From Alphaproteobacteria bacterium (GTDB taxonomy: Bacteria > Pseudomonadota > Alphaproteobacteria > Micropepsales > Micropepsaceae), in NCBI GenBank assembly GCA_016124385.1, contig WGNU01000005.1, forward strand, positions 558,001-622,000: 64,000 bases of DNA. The letters run 5' to 3'. Of this stretch, positions 44,281 to 52,403 are shown in pieces. Positions within the stretch are counted from its first letter, which is position 1; the number at the start of each line of letters is the position of its first letter. The notes under the pieces were generated by a model, which worked only from the letters and a program-made list of their open reading frames with translations, had not been told where the DNA came from and did not search any database. The position numbers and the translations under genes are program-made.

Positions 44281-45270
44281 ATGAGCCACCGCTTTTGCGT
44301 CGCCCCCATGATGGACTGGACGGACCGGCATTGCCGGGCCTTCCACCGCCATCTGACGCGTCGCGCGCGGCTCTATACGGAGATGGTAACGGCGCCGGCG
44401 GTCATTCACGGTGACCGCACGCGGCTGCTCGGCTTTGCGCCCGAGGAGCACCCGCTCGCGCTCCAGCTGGGCGGCGCGGACCCCGCCCAGCTCGCCGAGG
44501 CGGCGCGTATCGCGGAAGGCGTCGGCTACGATGAGATCAACTTGAATGTCGGCTGCCCGTCCGATCGCGTGCAGTCCGGACGCTTCGGCGCGTGCCTGAT
44601 GGCCGAACCCCACCTCGTCGCGCGCTGCCTGGAAGCGATGCGCAAGGTCGTCGCGCTGCCCGTCACGGTCAAATGCCGGATCGGCATCGATGATCAGGAT
44701 CCGGAGCAATCCCTGCGTGCCTTCCTGGATGCGGTCGAGGGCGCGGGCGTGACGACGATCATCGTCCATGCGCGCAAGGCCTGGCTGGATGGGCTGTCGC
44801 CGAAGGAGAACCGGGACATCCCCCCGCTCGACTATCCGCTCGTGCGCGCGGTGAAGCGCGAGCGCCCGCATCTGACGATCGTCATCAATGGCGGCATCGC
44901 CTCGCTGGATGAGGCGCGCGCGCATCTCGAGACGGTTGACGGCGTGATGCTCGGCCGCGCGGCCTATCAAACGCCGTTCCTCCTCGCCGATGTCGATGCC
45001 GCGCTCTTCGGCGAGGAACCGGGCGCGCGCACGCCCGCGGATATTCTCGCAGCCTATCGCGAGACGGTCGCGCGTGAGCTTGCGCGGGGCGTACCGCTGG
45101 CGGCGATGACGCGGCATGTTCTCGGTCTCTCGCACGGGCTGCCTGGCGGGCGGCGCTTCCGGCGTCATCTGGCCGAGAACGCGCACCGGCCGGGCGCCGG
45201 CCTCGCGGTCTATGATGGCGCCTGTGCCTGGCTATCGCCCGCCCGCGCCGACGCGCAAGCGGCTGCCTAA
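44281..45270 (+). CDS. dusA: tRNA-dihydrouridine(20/20a) synthase
   Basis: 329 residues. FMN barrel with N-terminal FCVAPMMDWTDRHCRAFHR, GGADPAQLAEAA, catalytic Cys in INLNVGCPSDRVQSG, and NGGIASLDEA, plus the C-terminal helical tRNA-binding domain. DusA reduces U20/U20a in tRNA D-loops. The start is the ATG at 44281. It is followed 20 bp later by the TauE/SafE gene. Region 44094-44280 before it holds no other gene I can support. Confidence 0.93.
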   Translation: MSHRFCVAPMMDWTDRHCRAFHRHLTRRARLYTEMVTAPAVIHGDRTRLLGFAPEEHPLALQLGGADPAQLAEAARIAEGVGYDEINLNVGCPSDRVQSGRFGACLMAEPHLVARCLEAMRKVVALPVTVKCRIGIDDQDPEQSLRAFLDAVEGAGVTTIIVHARKAWLDGLSPKENRDIPPLDYPLVRAVKRERPHLTIVINGGIASLDEARAHLETVDGVMLGRAAYQTPFLLADVDAALFGEEPGARTPADILAAYRETVARELARGVPLAAMTRHVLGLSHGLPGGRRFRRHLAENAHRPGAGLAVYDGACAWLSPARADAQAAA

Positions 45271-45290
45271 GGCGAGGCCCTCCCACCGCC

Positions 45291-46118
45291 ATGACGATCG
45301 CCGGGATCCTGGAATTGCTGCCGTTCGCGGCGGCGCTGGCGGTCGCCGGTCTTGGCGCAGGTGTGCTGGCCGGCGTCTTCGGCGTGGGCGGCGGCATCAT
45401 CGTCGTCCCTGCGCTCTATCAGGTGCTGACGATCTTCGGCGTGGACGAGGCGGTGCGCATGCATCTCTCGGTCGCGACCTCCCTCGCGATCATCGTGCCG
45501 ACCTCGCTCCGCTCGCTCGCGGCGCACGCCAAGCGCGGCGCGGTGAATTGGGATGTCTTGAAATTATGGGCGCCCGCGATGGCGCTCGGCACGCTCCTGG
45601 GCGGCGGTGTCGCAAGTCTTCTCAGCGGCGAGGCGCTGACGATCATCTTCGGCGTCTTGGCGCTGGTGGTCGCGGTCCAACTCGGCCTCGGCCGAGACGA
45701 TTGGCGCCTGCGCGACGGTGTGCCGAGGGGCGTCGTCGGCGCGGCGCTCCCGGCGTCGATCGGGCTCTTGTCCGCGCTGATGGGGATCGGCGGGGGAACA
45801 TTCTCGGTCACCGCGATGACGCTGTGCGGCATCTCGATCCTCCAGGCCGTCGCAACCTCTGCCGGTCTCGGCTTCGTGATCGCGCTGCCGGGCGCGCTCG
45901 CCTACATGGTGATCGGCTGGGGCGAGGCCGGGCTGCCGCCTGCTTCGATTGGGTATGTCAATCTCTTGGGCTTTCTTGCCGTTGCGCCGGCGACGGTGCT
46001 GGGCGCGCCGCTTGGCGTCTCGATCGCGCACCGCCTGCCGCGCCGCGCGCTGCGGATCGCGTTCGCCTCGTTCCTCGCGCTGACATCGATCCGTATGCTG
46101 ATCGCCGGTCTCGCGTGA
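45291..46118 (+). CDS. TauE/SafE-family permease
   Basis: 275 residues with about eight membrane helices. The glycine-rich repeats LAGVFGVGGGIIVVPALYQVL and LMGIGGGTFSVTAMTLCG mark the two pseudo-symmetric halves of the TauE/SafE family. Members export sulfite, sulfoacetate or related organic anions. No sulfonate genes are nearby, so the substrate is open. Ends 8 bp before a terminator. Confidence 0.87.
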   Translation: MTIAGILELLPFAAALAVAGLGAGVLAGVFGVGGGIIVVPALYQVLTIFGVDEAVRMHLSVATSLAIIVPTSLRSLAAHAKRGAVNWDVLKLWAPAMALGTLLGGGVASLLSGEALTIIFGVLALVVAVQLGLGRDDWRLRDGVPRGVVGAALPASIGLLSALMGIGGGTFSVTAMTLCGISILQAVATSAGLGFVIALPGALAYMVIGWGEAGLPPASIGYVNLLGFLAVAPATVLGAPLGVSIAHRLPRRALRIAFASFLALTSIRMLIAGLA

Positions 46119-46126
46119 CAAAGAAA

Positions 46127-46150
46127 AACCCCCGCCGGTGAGCGAGGGTT
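46127..46150 (+). terminator. Terminator after the TauE/SafE gene
   Basis: AACCCCCGC (46127-46135) pairs with GCGAGGGTT (46142-46150) over nine positions with one mismatch, loop CGGTGA, preceded by an A run. Could serve the dusA-tauE unit; also faces the end of the cold-shock gene. Confidence 0.6.
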
Positions 46151-46186
46151 GAGACCGATCGAAGCGGGCTCGAAGGGATAATGGAT

Positions 46187-46390
46187 TTAGGCTGGCTTGA
46201 GATTTGCGGCGGCGGGCTTGCCGCGCTCCATCATCACTTCGTAGGTCACCTTCTGACCTTCGTTCAGGCTCTGCAGGCCAGCCTTCTGAACGGCGGTGAT
46301 GTGCACGAACACATCCTTTCCGCCGCCTTCGGGCTGGATGAACCCGTACCCGCGCTGGGTATTGAAAAATTTGACGGTACCGACAGCCAT
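46187..46390 (-). CDS. Cold-shock-domain RNA/DNA-binding protein
   Basis: 67 residues from the ATG at 46390, with GGAGG upstream; an ATG four codons earlier (46402) is less likely. Single OB-fold with both RNP motifs: [13 protein letters not shown] and DVFVHI. Binds single-stranded nucleic acid. Alone on its transcript with a long leader. Confidence 0.93.
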   Translation of the reverse strand: MAVGTVKFFNTQRGYGFIQPEGGGKDVFVHITAVQKAGLQSLNEGQKVTYEVMMERGKPAAANLKPA

Positions 46391-46594
46391 GAAGGCCTCC
46401 AAGTCTAAGTCACGAGGGGCTCGCTGAAGACCACCTCCAGCGGGCGATCATCCGAGAGGGCTTCACATTCGTCTTCAGGTCATGCCCCGGCGGGCATTTA
46501 GCCATGGACTTGGTAGCGAGCAGTCACGGACAAGAGACCTATATGCGCGCAAGGCCGAATCAGCGCAATGGGGAAAACGGCGACAGGATCGCGA
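46391..46594 (-). promoter_or_regulatory. Promoter and long leader of the cold-shock gene
   Basis: About 200 bp without a gene. On the minus strand TTGCGC (46568-46563) and TATAGG (46543-46538) are 19 bp apart, a weak promoter giving a leader of about 140 nt. A small hairpin (ATGCCC/GGGCAT, 46482-46497) lies in that leader. Long leaders are usual in cspA-type genes. Confidence 0.35.
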
Positions 46595-46617
46595 AACACT
46601 GATGACACGTCAGTGTT
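46595..46617 (-). terminator. Hairpin after the phosphomannomutase gene
   Basis: AACACTGA (46595-46602) pairs perfectly with TCAGTGTT (46610-46617), loop of seven. It lies 10 bp past the stop of the leftward phosphomannomutase gene. Confidence 0.6.
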
Positions 46618-46626
46618 CCTGTCCGT

Positions 46627-48126
46627 TCAGATCGTCTGATCATACGCCCCGACTTGGGGATGTTTTTTCAGGCGGCCGTCGATGTCTTTGAACATGTTGC
46701 GCATATTGGCTTCCGACGTCGGGCTTTCCACGACGACGACGAGCGACGGCTTGTTTGAGGAGGCCCGCACGAGCCCCCAGGTCCCGTCCTCGAGAATGAC
46801 GCGCACGCCGTTCACGGTGACGAGATCGCGAATTTTCTGTCCCAGAACGGGCGTCCCTTGCGCGCGCGCGGCCTCGTATTCGGCCGTGATCGCGGCAACG
46901 ACGTCGTATTTGGTCTCGTCTGGGCAGTAGGGCCCCATCGTCGGCGAGCCCCAGGTCTTGGGCAGGTCGCGCGCCAGATCCGCCATCGATTTTCCCGGAT
47001 TGCGATCGAGCATTTGAAGGATCGCAATGCCCGCAACCAGCCCGTCGTCATAGCCGCGCCCGATCGGCGGGTTGAAGAAATAATGGCCGCTCTTCTCGAT
47101 GCCCGCGAGCGCCTTCAACTCGTTCGAGCGCCGCTTGATGTAGGAATGCCCGGTCTTCCAATAATCGATCCGCGCGCCCTGCGCCTTAAGGACCGGATCG
47201 GTGAGATAGAGCCCCGTCGATTTCACATCGACCACGAATTGCGCGCCGGGCGTGAGCTTGGTGAGATCGCGCGCGAGCATCACGCCCACTTTGTCCGCGA
47301 AGATCTCGTGCCCCTCGTTGTCGACAACGCCGCAGCGGTCGCCGTCGCCGTCGAAAGCGAGCCCGATATCGGCCTTGTGCTCCTTCACGGCCGCCGCGAC
47401 CGCGTGGAGCATCTCCAGATCCTCCGGGTTCGGATTATAGCGCGGGAAAGTGTAGTCGAGCTCGCAGTCGAGCTCGATCACCTCCGCGCCGATCGCGCGC
47501 AGCGTGTCCGGCGCGAAAAGCCCGGCCGTGCCGTTGCCGCAGGCCGCGACAACCTTCAGCGTGCGCGTGAGCCGCTTGCCTTCCGAGAGATCGGCGATAT
47601 AGCGCTCGCGCACGCCCGCCACATGGCTGTAGCTGCCGCCCGGCCGCGTTGTCCACGCGCCGCCGAGCACGATCTCCTTCAGCCGCGAGATCTCGTCCGG
47701 CCCGAAGGTGAGGGGGCGCTGCGCGCCCATCTTGATGCCCGACCAGCCGTTCTCGTTGTGGCTCGCCGTCACCATCGCGACGGCCGGGCAGTCGAGCGCG
47801 AATTGCGCGAAATAGGCGACCGGCGAGAGCGCGAGCCCGATATCGACGACCTCGCAGCCCGCCGCCTGCAGGCCGAGCGTCAGCGCCTGCTTCACGCTCA
47901 AGGAATAGGCGCGGTAATCGTGCCCGACGACGATGCGCGGCTTGACGCCCACTTCATGGAGGTAGGTGCCGAGCCCCAGCCCCATCGCCTCGAAGCCCAG
48001 GAGATTGATCTCCTGCGGAAACAGCCAGCGGCAATCATACTCGCGGAACCCCGTCGGCTTGACGAGCGGCGTCGTCTCGAACGCGGCGCTGTTCGGCGAC
48101 AGGGCGGATTGCGGCTTGGCGAGCAT
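46627..48126 (-). CDS. Phosphomannomutase/phosphoglucomutase
   Basis: 499 residues, four-domain alpha-phosphohexomutase. Phosphoserine loop MVTASHNENGWSG with Ser122; metal site AFDGDGDRCG; sugar-binding KSGHYFF; phosphate-binding loop near the C-terminus (VRASSNKPSLVVVVE). Interconverts mannose- or glucose-6-phosphate with the 1-phosphate for LPS or exopolysaccharide precursors. An AlgC/ManB-like protein; which sugar it favours is not clear. GGAGG precedes the ATG. Confidence 0.92.
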   Translation of the reverse strand: MLAKPQSALSPNSAAFETTPLVKPTGFREYDCRWLFPQEINLLGFEAMGLGLGTYLHEVGVKPRIVVGHDYRAYSLSVKQALTLGLQAAGCEVVDIGLALSPVAYFAQFALDCPAVAMVTASHNENGWSGIKMGAQRPLTFGPDEISRLKEIVLGGAWTTRPGGSYSHVAGVRERYIADLSEGKRLTRTLKVVAACGNGTAGLFAPDTLRAIGAEVIELDCELDYTFPRYNPNPEDLEMLHAVAAAVKEHKADIGLAFDGDGDRCGVVDNEGHEIFADKVGVMLARDLTKLTPGAQFVVDVKSTGLYLTDPVLKAQGARIDYWKTGHSYIKRRSNELKALAGIEKSGHYFFNPPIGRGYDDGLVAGIAILQMLDRNPGKSMADLARDLPKTWGSPTMGPYCPDETKYDVVAAITAEYEAARAQGTPVLGQKIRDLVTVNGVRVILEDGTWGLVRASSNKPSLVVVVESPTSEANMRNMFKDIDGRLKKHPQVGAYDQTI

Positions 48127-48176
48127 GGGGCCTCCGGAAGGCGGGCAAGGGGGAAGGGCGGCGACGCCTGCGACTT

Positions 48177-48992
48177 CTAGCCAGCGGCGGGCGCGCTGGG
48201 CAATCCCGAAACGCGGGTAAAGTAATCGCCGATCGCGACCGTGTGGGTGAGGAGGCCGTGCACGGGCTCATAGACGTGAAACTGAAGGCCCGGCGGCTCG
48301 TCCGTCGCGATGAACTTCTCCGGCTCGCGCAGGTTGAGCGCGTAGGTATAGGCCGTAGAGGGCGCAACGCTGGCGACTGTTCCGCCGAAACGCGTCAGCA
48401 TCGCGCGGTGAATATGGCCCGCGATCACGCGCTCGACCTGGGGATGCTGCCGCAGGATCGCGGCCAGCGCCACGCCGCCCTTGAAACGCAGGCTGCGCGC
48501 GTTCGGGATCCGCGTCTCGAAGGGCGGGTGATGCATCGCCACGATGGTCGGCGCGTCCGGCCGTGCGGCGAGCGTTTCGTCCAGCCAGGCGAGCCGCTCC
48601 GCGCATAGCTCGCCGCCATGGCTGTCCGCCATCATTGTGTCGAGGCAGACGAGGCGGACCGGCAAATCCTCGATCGTGTAGTGAAGGAATTTTCCGCAGC
48701 CTTCGAACTGCGCGGCGAACTGGGTGCGCATGCCCTCGCGCGTGTCGTGATTGCCCGGCATGACCGCATAGGGAACGCGAAGGCCCGAGAGGATGTCGGC
48801 GAGCGCCTCGAACTCCGCCGCGCTGCCGTTCTGCGTGAGGTCGCCCGTCGCGATTACGAGATCGGGCGTATCCGGCCATGCGTTGATGAGCGCGACGGCA
48901 TTGGCGAGCCGTGCCGCCTCGTCGAAATGGGGATGATCGCCTGTCCCGATCGGCCCGCGCACATGCGTGTCGGTGATCTGGGCGAGGATCAT
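48177..48992 (-). CDS. Metallophosphoesterase, CpdA-like
   Basis: 271 residues. Metal motifs in order: AQITDTHV (DxH), ATGDLTQNG (GDxxxxG), GNHDTREG (GNHD), MHHPPF and GHIHR. The order and spacing fit class III cyclic-nucleotide phosphodiesterases such as CpdA. Starts with an ATG overlapping the stop of the membrane protease gene (ATGA). It may lower cAMP, or cleave another phosphodiester; family firm, substrate inferred. Confidence 0.85.
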   Translation of the reverse strand: MILAQITDTHVRGPIGTGDHPHFDEAARLANAVALINAWPDTPDLVIATGDLTQNGSAAEFEALADILSGLRVPYAVMPGNHDTREGMRTQFAAQFEGCGKFLHYTIEDLPVRLVCLDTMMADSHGGELCAERLAWLDETLAARPDAPTIVAMHHPPFETRIPNARSLRFKGGVALAAILRQHPQVERVIAGHIHRAMLTRFGGTVASVAPSTAYTYALNLREPEKFIATDEPPGLQFHVYEPVHGLLTHTVAIGDYFTRVSGLPSAPAAG

Positions 48993-49687
48993 GGCGCCCC
49001 GTCGATCAGCGTGAGCGTGTCGCCGCTCACTGAATAGGATTCGAGCCGCCGCAGGAAACTGACGCCCAGCAGCGAGGTCTCGAGCCCCGAATGCATCACC
49101 GCCGCCGGCACGTCGTATTTGACGATCGATCCGACCGCGATTTCCTCAAGGATGACTGGCGCGCCGCGCGCCTTGCCGTTCGCTGTCTGGAACATCAAAC
49201 GATAGTCGAGATCGCGAGTCTTGATACCGGCCCGCCGTGCGTCGGATTGCGTGAGCGTGACGACCGAGGCGCCGGTATCAACGAGAAAGCGCACCGGCGC
49301 GCCGTTGACGCTCGCATCCGCCGCGAAATGCCCATCGCTCCGCATCCGGAAGACGACTTCGCCGGGGCCCGTCTCCTGCGCGGCGCTCGGCGCGAGCTCC
49401 GCGCCGACCCGCGCGAAAAGGACGCCTAGGTCGTCGCGGTAGGAATAGCCGAGCACGATCGCGAAAAAGGCTGCCCCCCAGAGCGTCGCCGCGGCGGCGG
49501 CCTGACCGAGGCTCTGGCGGAAATGGACGAGCGCCGCGCCGCCCACGAGGCCGAGCAGGACGATGCTGTAAACGAGCTGGCCCGGATCGCCGTCCGAGAG
49601 CGAGATCGCGTCGCTCGTCAAAAGCCAGATCACTAGCAGACCGGCGACCAGGGCGAGCACGAGGCCAAAGAGGGAATTATAGGTCAT
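48989..49687 (-). CDS. Membrane-anchored retropepsin-like aspartic protease
   Basis: 232 residues from the ATG at 49687, which has AAGGA six bases upstream; an ATG at 49693 is too near it. Three N-terminal membrane helices (about 5-24, 38-55, 65-82), then a periplasmic or cytosolic protease domain with VRFLVDTGASVVTL; the catalytic Asp is Asp137. This is the bacterial clan-AA (TIGR02281-like) single-domain type that works as a dimer. Co-transcribed with the phosphodiesterase by ATGA overlap. Substrate unknown. Confidence 0.85.
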   Translation of the reverse strand: MTYNSLFGLVLALVAGLLVIWLLTSDAISLSDGDPGQLVYSIVLLGLVGGAALVHFRQSLGQAAAAATLWGAAFFAIVLGYSYRDDLGVLFARVGAELAPSAAQETGPGEVVFRMRSDGHFAADASVNGAPVRFLVDTGASVVTLTQSDARRAGIKTRDLDYRLMFQTANGKARGAPVILEEIAVGSIVKYDVPAAVMHSGLETSLLGVSFLRRLESYSVSGDTLTLIDGAP

Positions 49688-49738
49688 CGGCATTCCTTGA
49701 CGACGCCCGGAAGGCAGCATGCACTCAGTCGACTATAA

Positions 49739-49756
49739 GCGTGTTTAAGAACACGC
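49739..49756. promoter_or_regulatory. 18-bp perfect palindrome, likely operator
   Basis: GCGTGTT-TAAG-AACACGC: seven-base arms with a four-base centre. It lies 52 bp upstream of the protease gene start and 64 bp upstream of cobA, in the shared intergenic region. Typical of a dimeric regulator site; regulator unknown. Confidence 0.5.
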
Positions 49757-49773
49757 AATGACGCTTTTATGCA

Positions 49774-49801
49774 TTTTATCGATGTGATATATTAGATAAA
49801 A
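49774..49801. promoter_or_regulatory. AT-rich palindrome over the cobA promoter
   Basis: Arms TTTTATC (49774-49780) and GATAAAA (49795-49801) with a 14-bp spacer that contains TATATT (49788-49793), a likely -10; TTTTAT at 49765-49770 could be a weak -35 at 17 bp. A protein bound here would cover the promoter of cobA, so repression is the likely effect. Confidence 0.5.
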
Positions 49802-49819
49802 CATGTCGTGGTGTTAAAT

Positions 49820-50689
49820 ATGGCTAAGCTGTTCGACCTCGTGCGATCGCGCGGTCCGCTCGTGGGCCTGCCGGACTTTGAGCCCGGCTGGGTCTGGCTG
49901 ACGGGCGCCGGGCCCGGCGATCCGGGGCTCTTGACGCTCCACGCCTTGAGTGCGCTCCAACAGGCCGATGTCGTCGTCCATGATGCGCTGGTGAGCGAAG
50001 ATGTGCTCGGCTTTGCGAGGGCAGGCGCGACGTTCGAATACGCCGGCAAGCGCGGCGGCAAGCCGAGCCCCAAGCAGCGCAGCATCTCGGCCCGTCTCAT
50101 CGAATTGGCGCGCGCGGGCAAGCGCGTGCTGCGGCTGAAGGGCGGCGATCCTTTTGTCTTTGGACGCGGCGGCGAGGAAGCGCTCGCGCTCGTTGAGGCC
50201 GGTATCCCATTCCGCGTGATCCCGGGCGTGACGAGCGGCATCGGCGGTCTCGACTACGCCGGCATTCCCACGACCCACCGCGAGACCAATCACGCCGTGA
50301 CGTTCGTGACCGGGCACATGGCGGGCGGCGCGATACCCGATAGCGTCAATTGGCGCGCGATCGCGCAAGGCTCGCCCGTGATCGTTCTCTATATGGCGAT
50401 GAAATACATCGACCGGATCGCCGCGGCGCTGATCGACGGCGGCCGCGACGCAAACGAACCCGTCGCCGTGATCGCCAAGGCAACGACACGCGATCAGCGC
50501 GTGCTGGAAACGACGCTCGCTTCAGCCGCCGCCGACATCGCGGCCGAAGCGATAGAGCCGCCCGCGATCATCGTCATCGGTGAGGTGGTGCGCCTGCGCG
50601 CCGGTCTCGACTGGCTGGGCGCGCTGACCGGAGGCCGCGTGCTCGATGCCGACCCGCTTGGCGAGCGGCGCCTCGACGAGACGGCCTAG
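49820..50689 (+). CDS. cobA: Uroporphyrinogen-III C-methyltransferase
   Basis: 289 residues from the ATG at 49820. SUMT motifs: VWLTGAGPGDPGLLTLHA, VVHDALVSEDVL, GKRGGKPSPKQ, LRLKGGDPFVFGRGGEEA and PVIVLYMAMKY. It makes precorrin-2, used for sirohaem (sulfite/nitrite reductase) or cobalamin. No cys, nir or cob genes are in the window. No ribosome-binding site is visible; a GTG at 49808 is in frame, but the ATG matches the usual start. Two palindromes precede the gene. Confidence 0.92.
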   Translation: MAKLFDLVRSRGPLVGLPDFEPGWVWLTGAGPGDPGLLTLHALSALQQADVVVHDALVSEDVLGFARAGATFEYAGKRGGKPSPKQRSISARLIELARAGKRVLRLKGGDPFVFGRGGEEALALVEAGIPFRVIPGVTSGIGGLDYAGIPTTHRETNHAVTFVTGHMAGGAIPDSVNWRAIAQGSPVIVLYMAMKYIDRIAAALIDGGRDANEPVAVIAKATTRDQRVLETTLASAAADIAAEAIEPPAIIVIGEVVRLRAGLDWLGALTGGRVLDADPLGERRLDETA

Positions 50690-50693
50690 GCGT

Positions 50694-50912
50694 TCAGCGC
50701 CTGCGGCGCCGCGCCGCGTCGCCGCGATCCCCAAGGCTCGCGAGCCGCGCGGCCAGACCCGCCATCACCGCCCGCCGCTCGGCTGGATCGAGTGTGGTCC
50801 ACTGACCGATTTCCTTCATCGTACGCCCGCAGCCCAGGCAAAACCCGCTCGGCCCATCGATCTGACAGACTTTGGTGCAAGGGCTTTCGATGGGTGTCCA
50901 CGGCGTGCTCAT
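50694..50912 (-). CDS. DUF1289-family small protein
   Basis: 72 residues from the ATG at 50912. Four cysteines in CTKVC and FCLGCGR, followed by a [13 protein letters not shown] helix, as in DUF1289; likely a zinc or iron-sulfur binding fold. Ends in an Arg run. The gene ends 5 bp from cobA. Function unknown. Confidence 0.83.
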   Translation of the reverse strand: MSTPWTPIESPCTKVCQIDGPSGFCLGCGRTMKEIGQWTTLDPAERRAVMAGLAARLASLGDRGDAARRRRR

Positions 50913-51091
50913 GGCGCTGAAATAGGCCGCGCCGCGCCCCCTGTCGAGCGCCCGCAGCCTGACGCAACGAAAGCTTTGCTGCCTTGAACGGGGCGGGGCG
51001 CAAGCTATCATCGCCCCAAACACGGGGATGCGCGCGGCCCCCCGCTACTTTGTGCTGCGCGCCGGTAACGACCGCCCAAGGAGACGACGCC

Positions 51092-52282
51092 ATGGATGTG
51101 AAATTCTCGCCAGCGGAAGAGAGCTTTCGCGCCGAAGTGCGCGAGTTTATCGCGCAGAACCTGCCGAAGGATCTGGCCGGCATCGCGCGCGCCGAATACA
51201 AGACCCGCGATGATTATCTCCGCTGGCACCGCATCCTCTACAAGCAAGGCTGGATCGCCCCGGCCTGGCCGAAGCAATATGGCGGCACCGGCTGGACGCT
51301 GACGCAACGCTATATCTTCAACGAGGAGAGCGCGGCTGCGGAGGCGCCGATCATTCTGCCGTTCGGCGTCTCGATGGTCGGCCCAGTCATCTACACCTTC
51401 GCGAACGAAGAGCAGAAGAAGCGGCATCTGCCGGGCATCCTCTCGGGCGATGTGTGGTGGTGCCAGGGCTATTCCGAGCCGGGCTCGGGTTCCGACCTCG
51501 CGAGCCTCAAGACGCGCGCGGTGCGCGAGGGCGACCACTACATCGTCAACGGCCAGAAGACCTGGACGACGCTCGCTCAGCACGCGGACTGGATCTTCTG
51601 CCTCGTGCGCACCGATCCGAACGCGAAGAACCAGGAAGGTATCTCCTTCCTCCTCATCGACATGAAGACGCCGGGCATCACGGTGCGCCCGATCATCACG
51701 CTCGACGGCGCGCATGAGGTGAACGAGGTCTTCTTCGACAACGTGAAGGTCCCGGTCGAGAACCTCGTTGGCAAGGAGAACGAAGGCTGGACCTACGCGA
51801 AGTTCCTGCTGGTGCACGAGCGCTCGGGCATCGCGGGCATCGCGCGTTCCAAGCGCTCGATCGAGCGGCTGCGCAAGATCGCCGCGGCCGAGCTGATCGA
51901 CGGCTCGCCGCTCATCGAGAACGATGAATTCGCGCGCAAGATCGCCGAACTCGAGATCGACGTCCACGCCCTCGAATATACCGAGCTGCGCACGCTCGCG
52001 AGCGAAGCGGCCGGCAAGGGCGGCGGCCCCGCCTCCTCGATCCTCAAGATCAAGGGCACCGAGATCCAGCAGCGCATCACCGAGCTGGTGCTCGAGGCGG
52101 TCGGCAATTACGCGAGCCCGATGGCGCGCCATCTCGCCGATGCGTCGAACGAGTTCATGCCCGGGCCCAGCCACGCCGTCGGCGCGGCGCAGACCTATCT
52201 CAACATGCGCAAGGCCTCGATCTACGGCGGCTCGAACGAGATCCAGCGCAACATCATTGCGAAGATGGTTCTGGGCCTTTAG
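51092..52282 (+). CDS. Acyl-CoA dehydrogenase
   Basis: 396 residues from the ATG at 51092 with AAGGAG upstream. Motifs WWCQGYSEPGSGSDLASLKT, YIVNGQKTWTTLAQHADWI, TPGITVRPI, and C-terminal YGGSNEIQRNIIAKMVLGL. It is strongly similar to the gene at 58348-59556 (same WWCQGYSEPGSGSDLASL and TPGITVRP blocks), so recent paralogues. The next gene (122 bp on) is another acyl-CoA dehydrogenase; the pair may act together. Confidence 0.9.
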   Translation: MDVKFSPAEESFRAEVREFIAQNLPKDLAGIARAEYKTRDDYLRWHRILYKQGWIAPAWPKQYGGTGWTLTQRYIFNEESAAAEAPIILPFGVSMVGPVIYTFANEEQKKRHLPGILSGDVWWCQGYSEPGSGSDLASLKTRAVREGDHYIVNGQKTWTTLAQHADWIFCLVRTDPNAKNQEGISFLLIDMKTPGITVRPIITLDGAHEVNEVFFDNVKVPVENLVGKENEGWTYAKFLLVHERSGIAGIARSKRSIERLRKIAAAELIDGSPLIENDEFARKIAELEIDVHALEYTELRTLASEAAGKGGGPASSILKIKGTEIQQRITELVLEAVGNYASPMARHLADASNEFMPGPSHAVGAAQTYLNMRKASIYGGSNEIQRNIIAKMVLGL

Positions 52283-52403
52283 GAAGGCGGGACAAGACTT
52301 TGAAGTAATCACGTGAGGCCGGGCCGAGACAGACGCCCGGCCCGGTGCGGGTGCCCGCGTTCAGCAACGGCTCGCGGGGGAAGGCAAGAACGGGAAACGC
52401 CAG

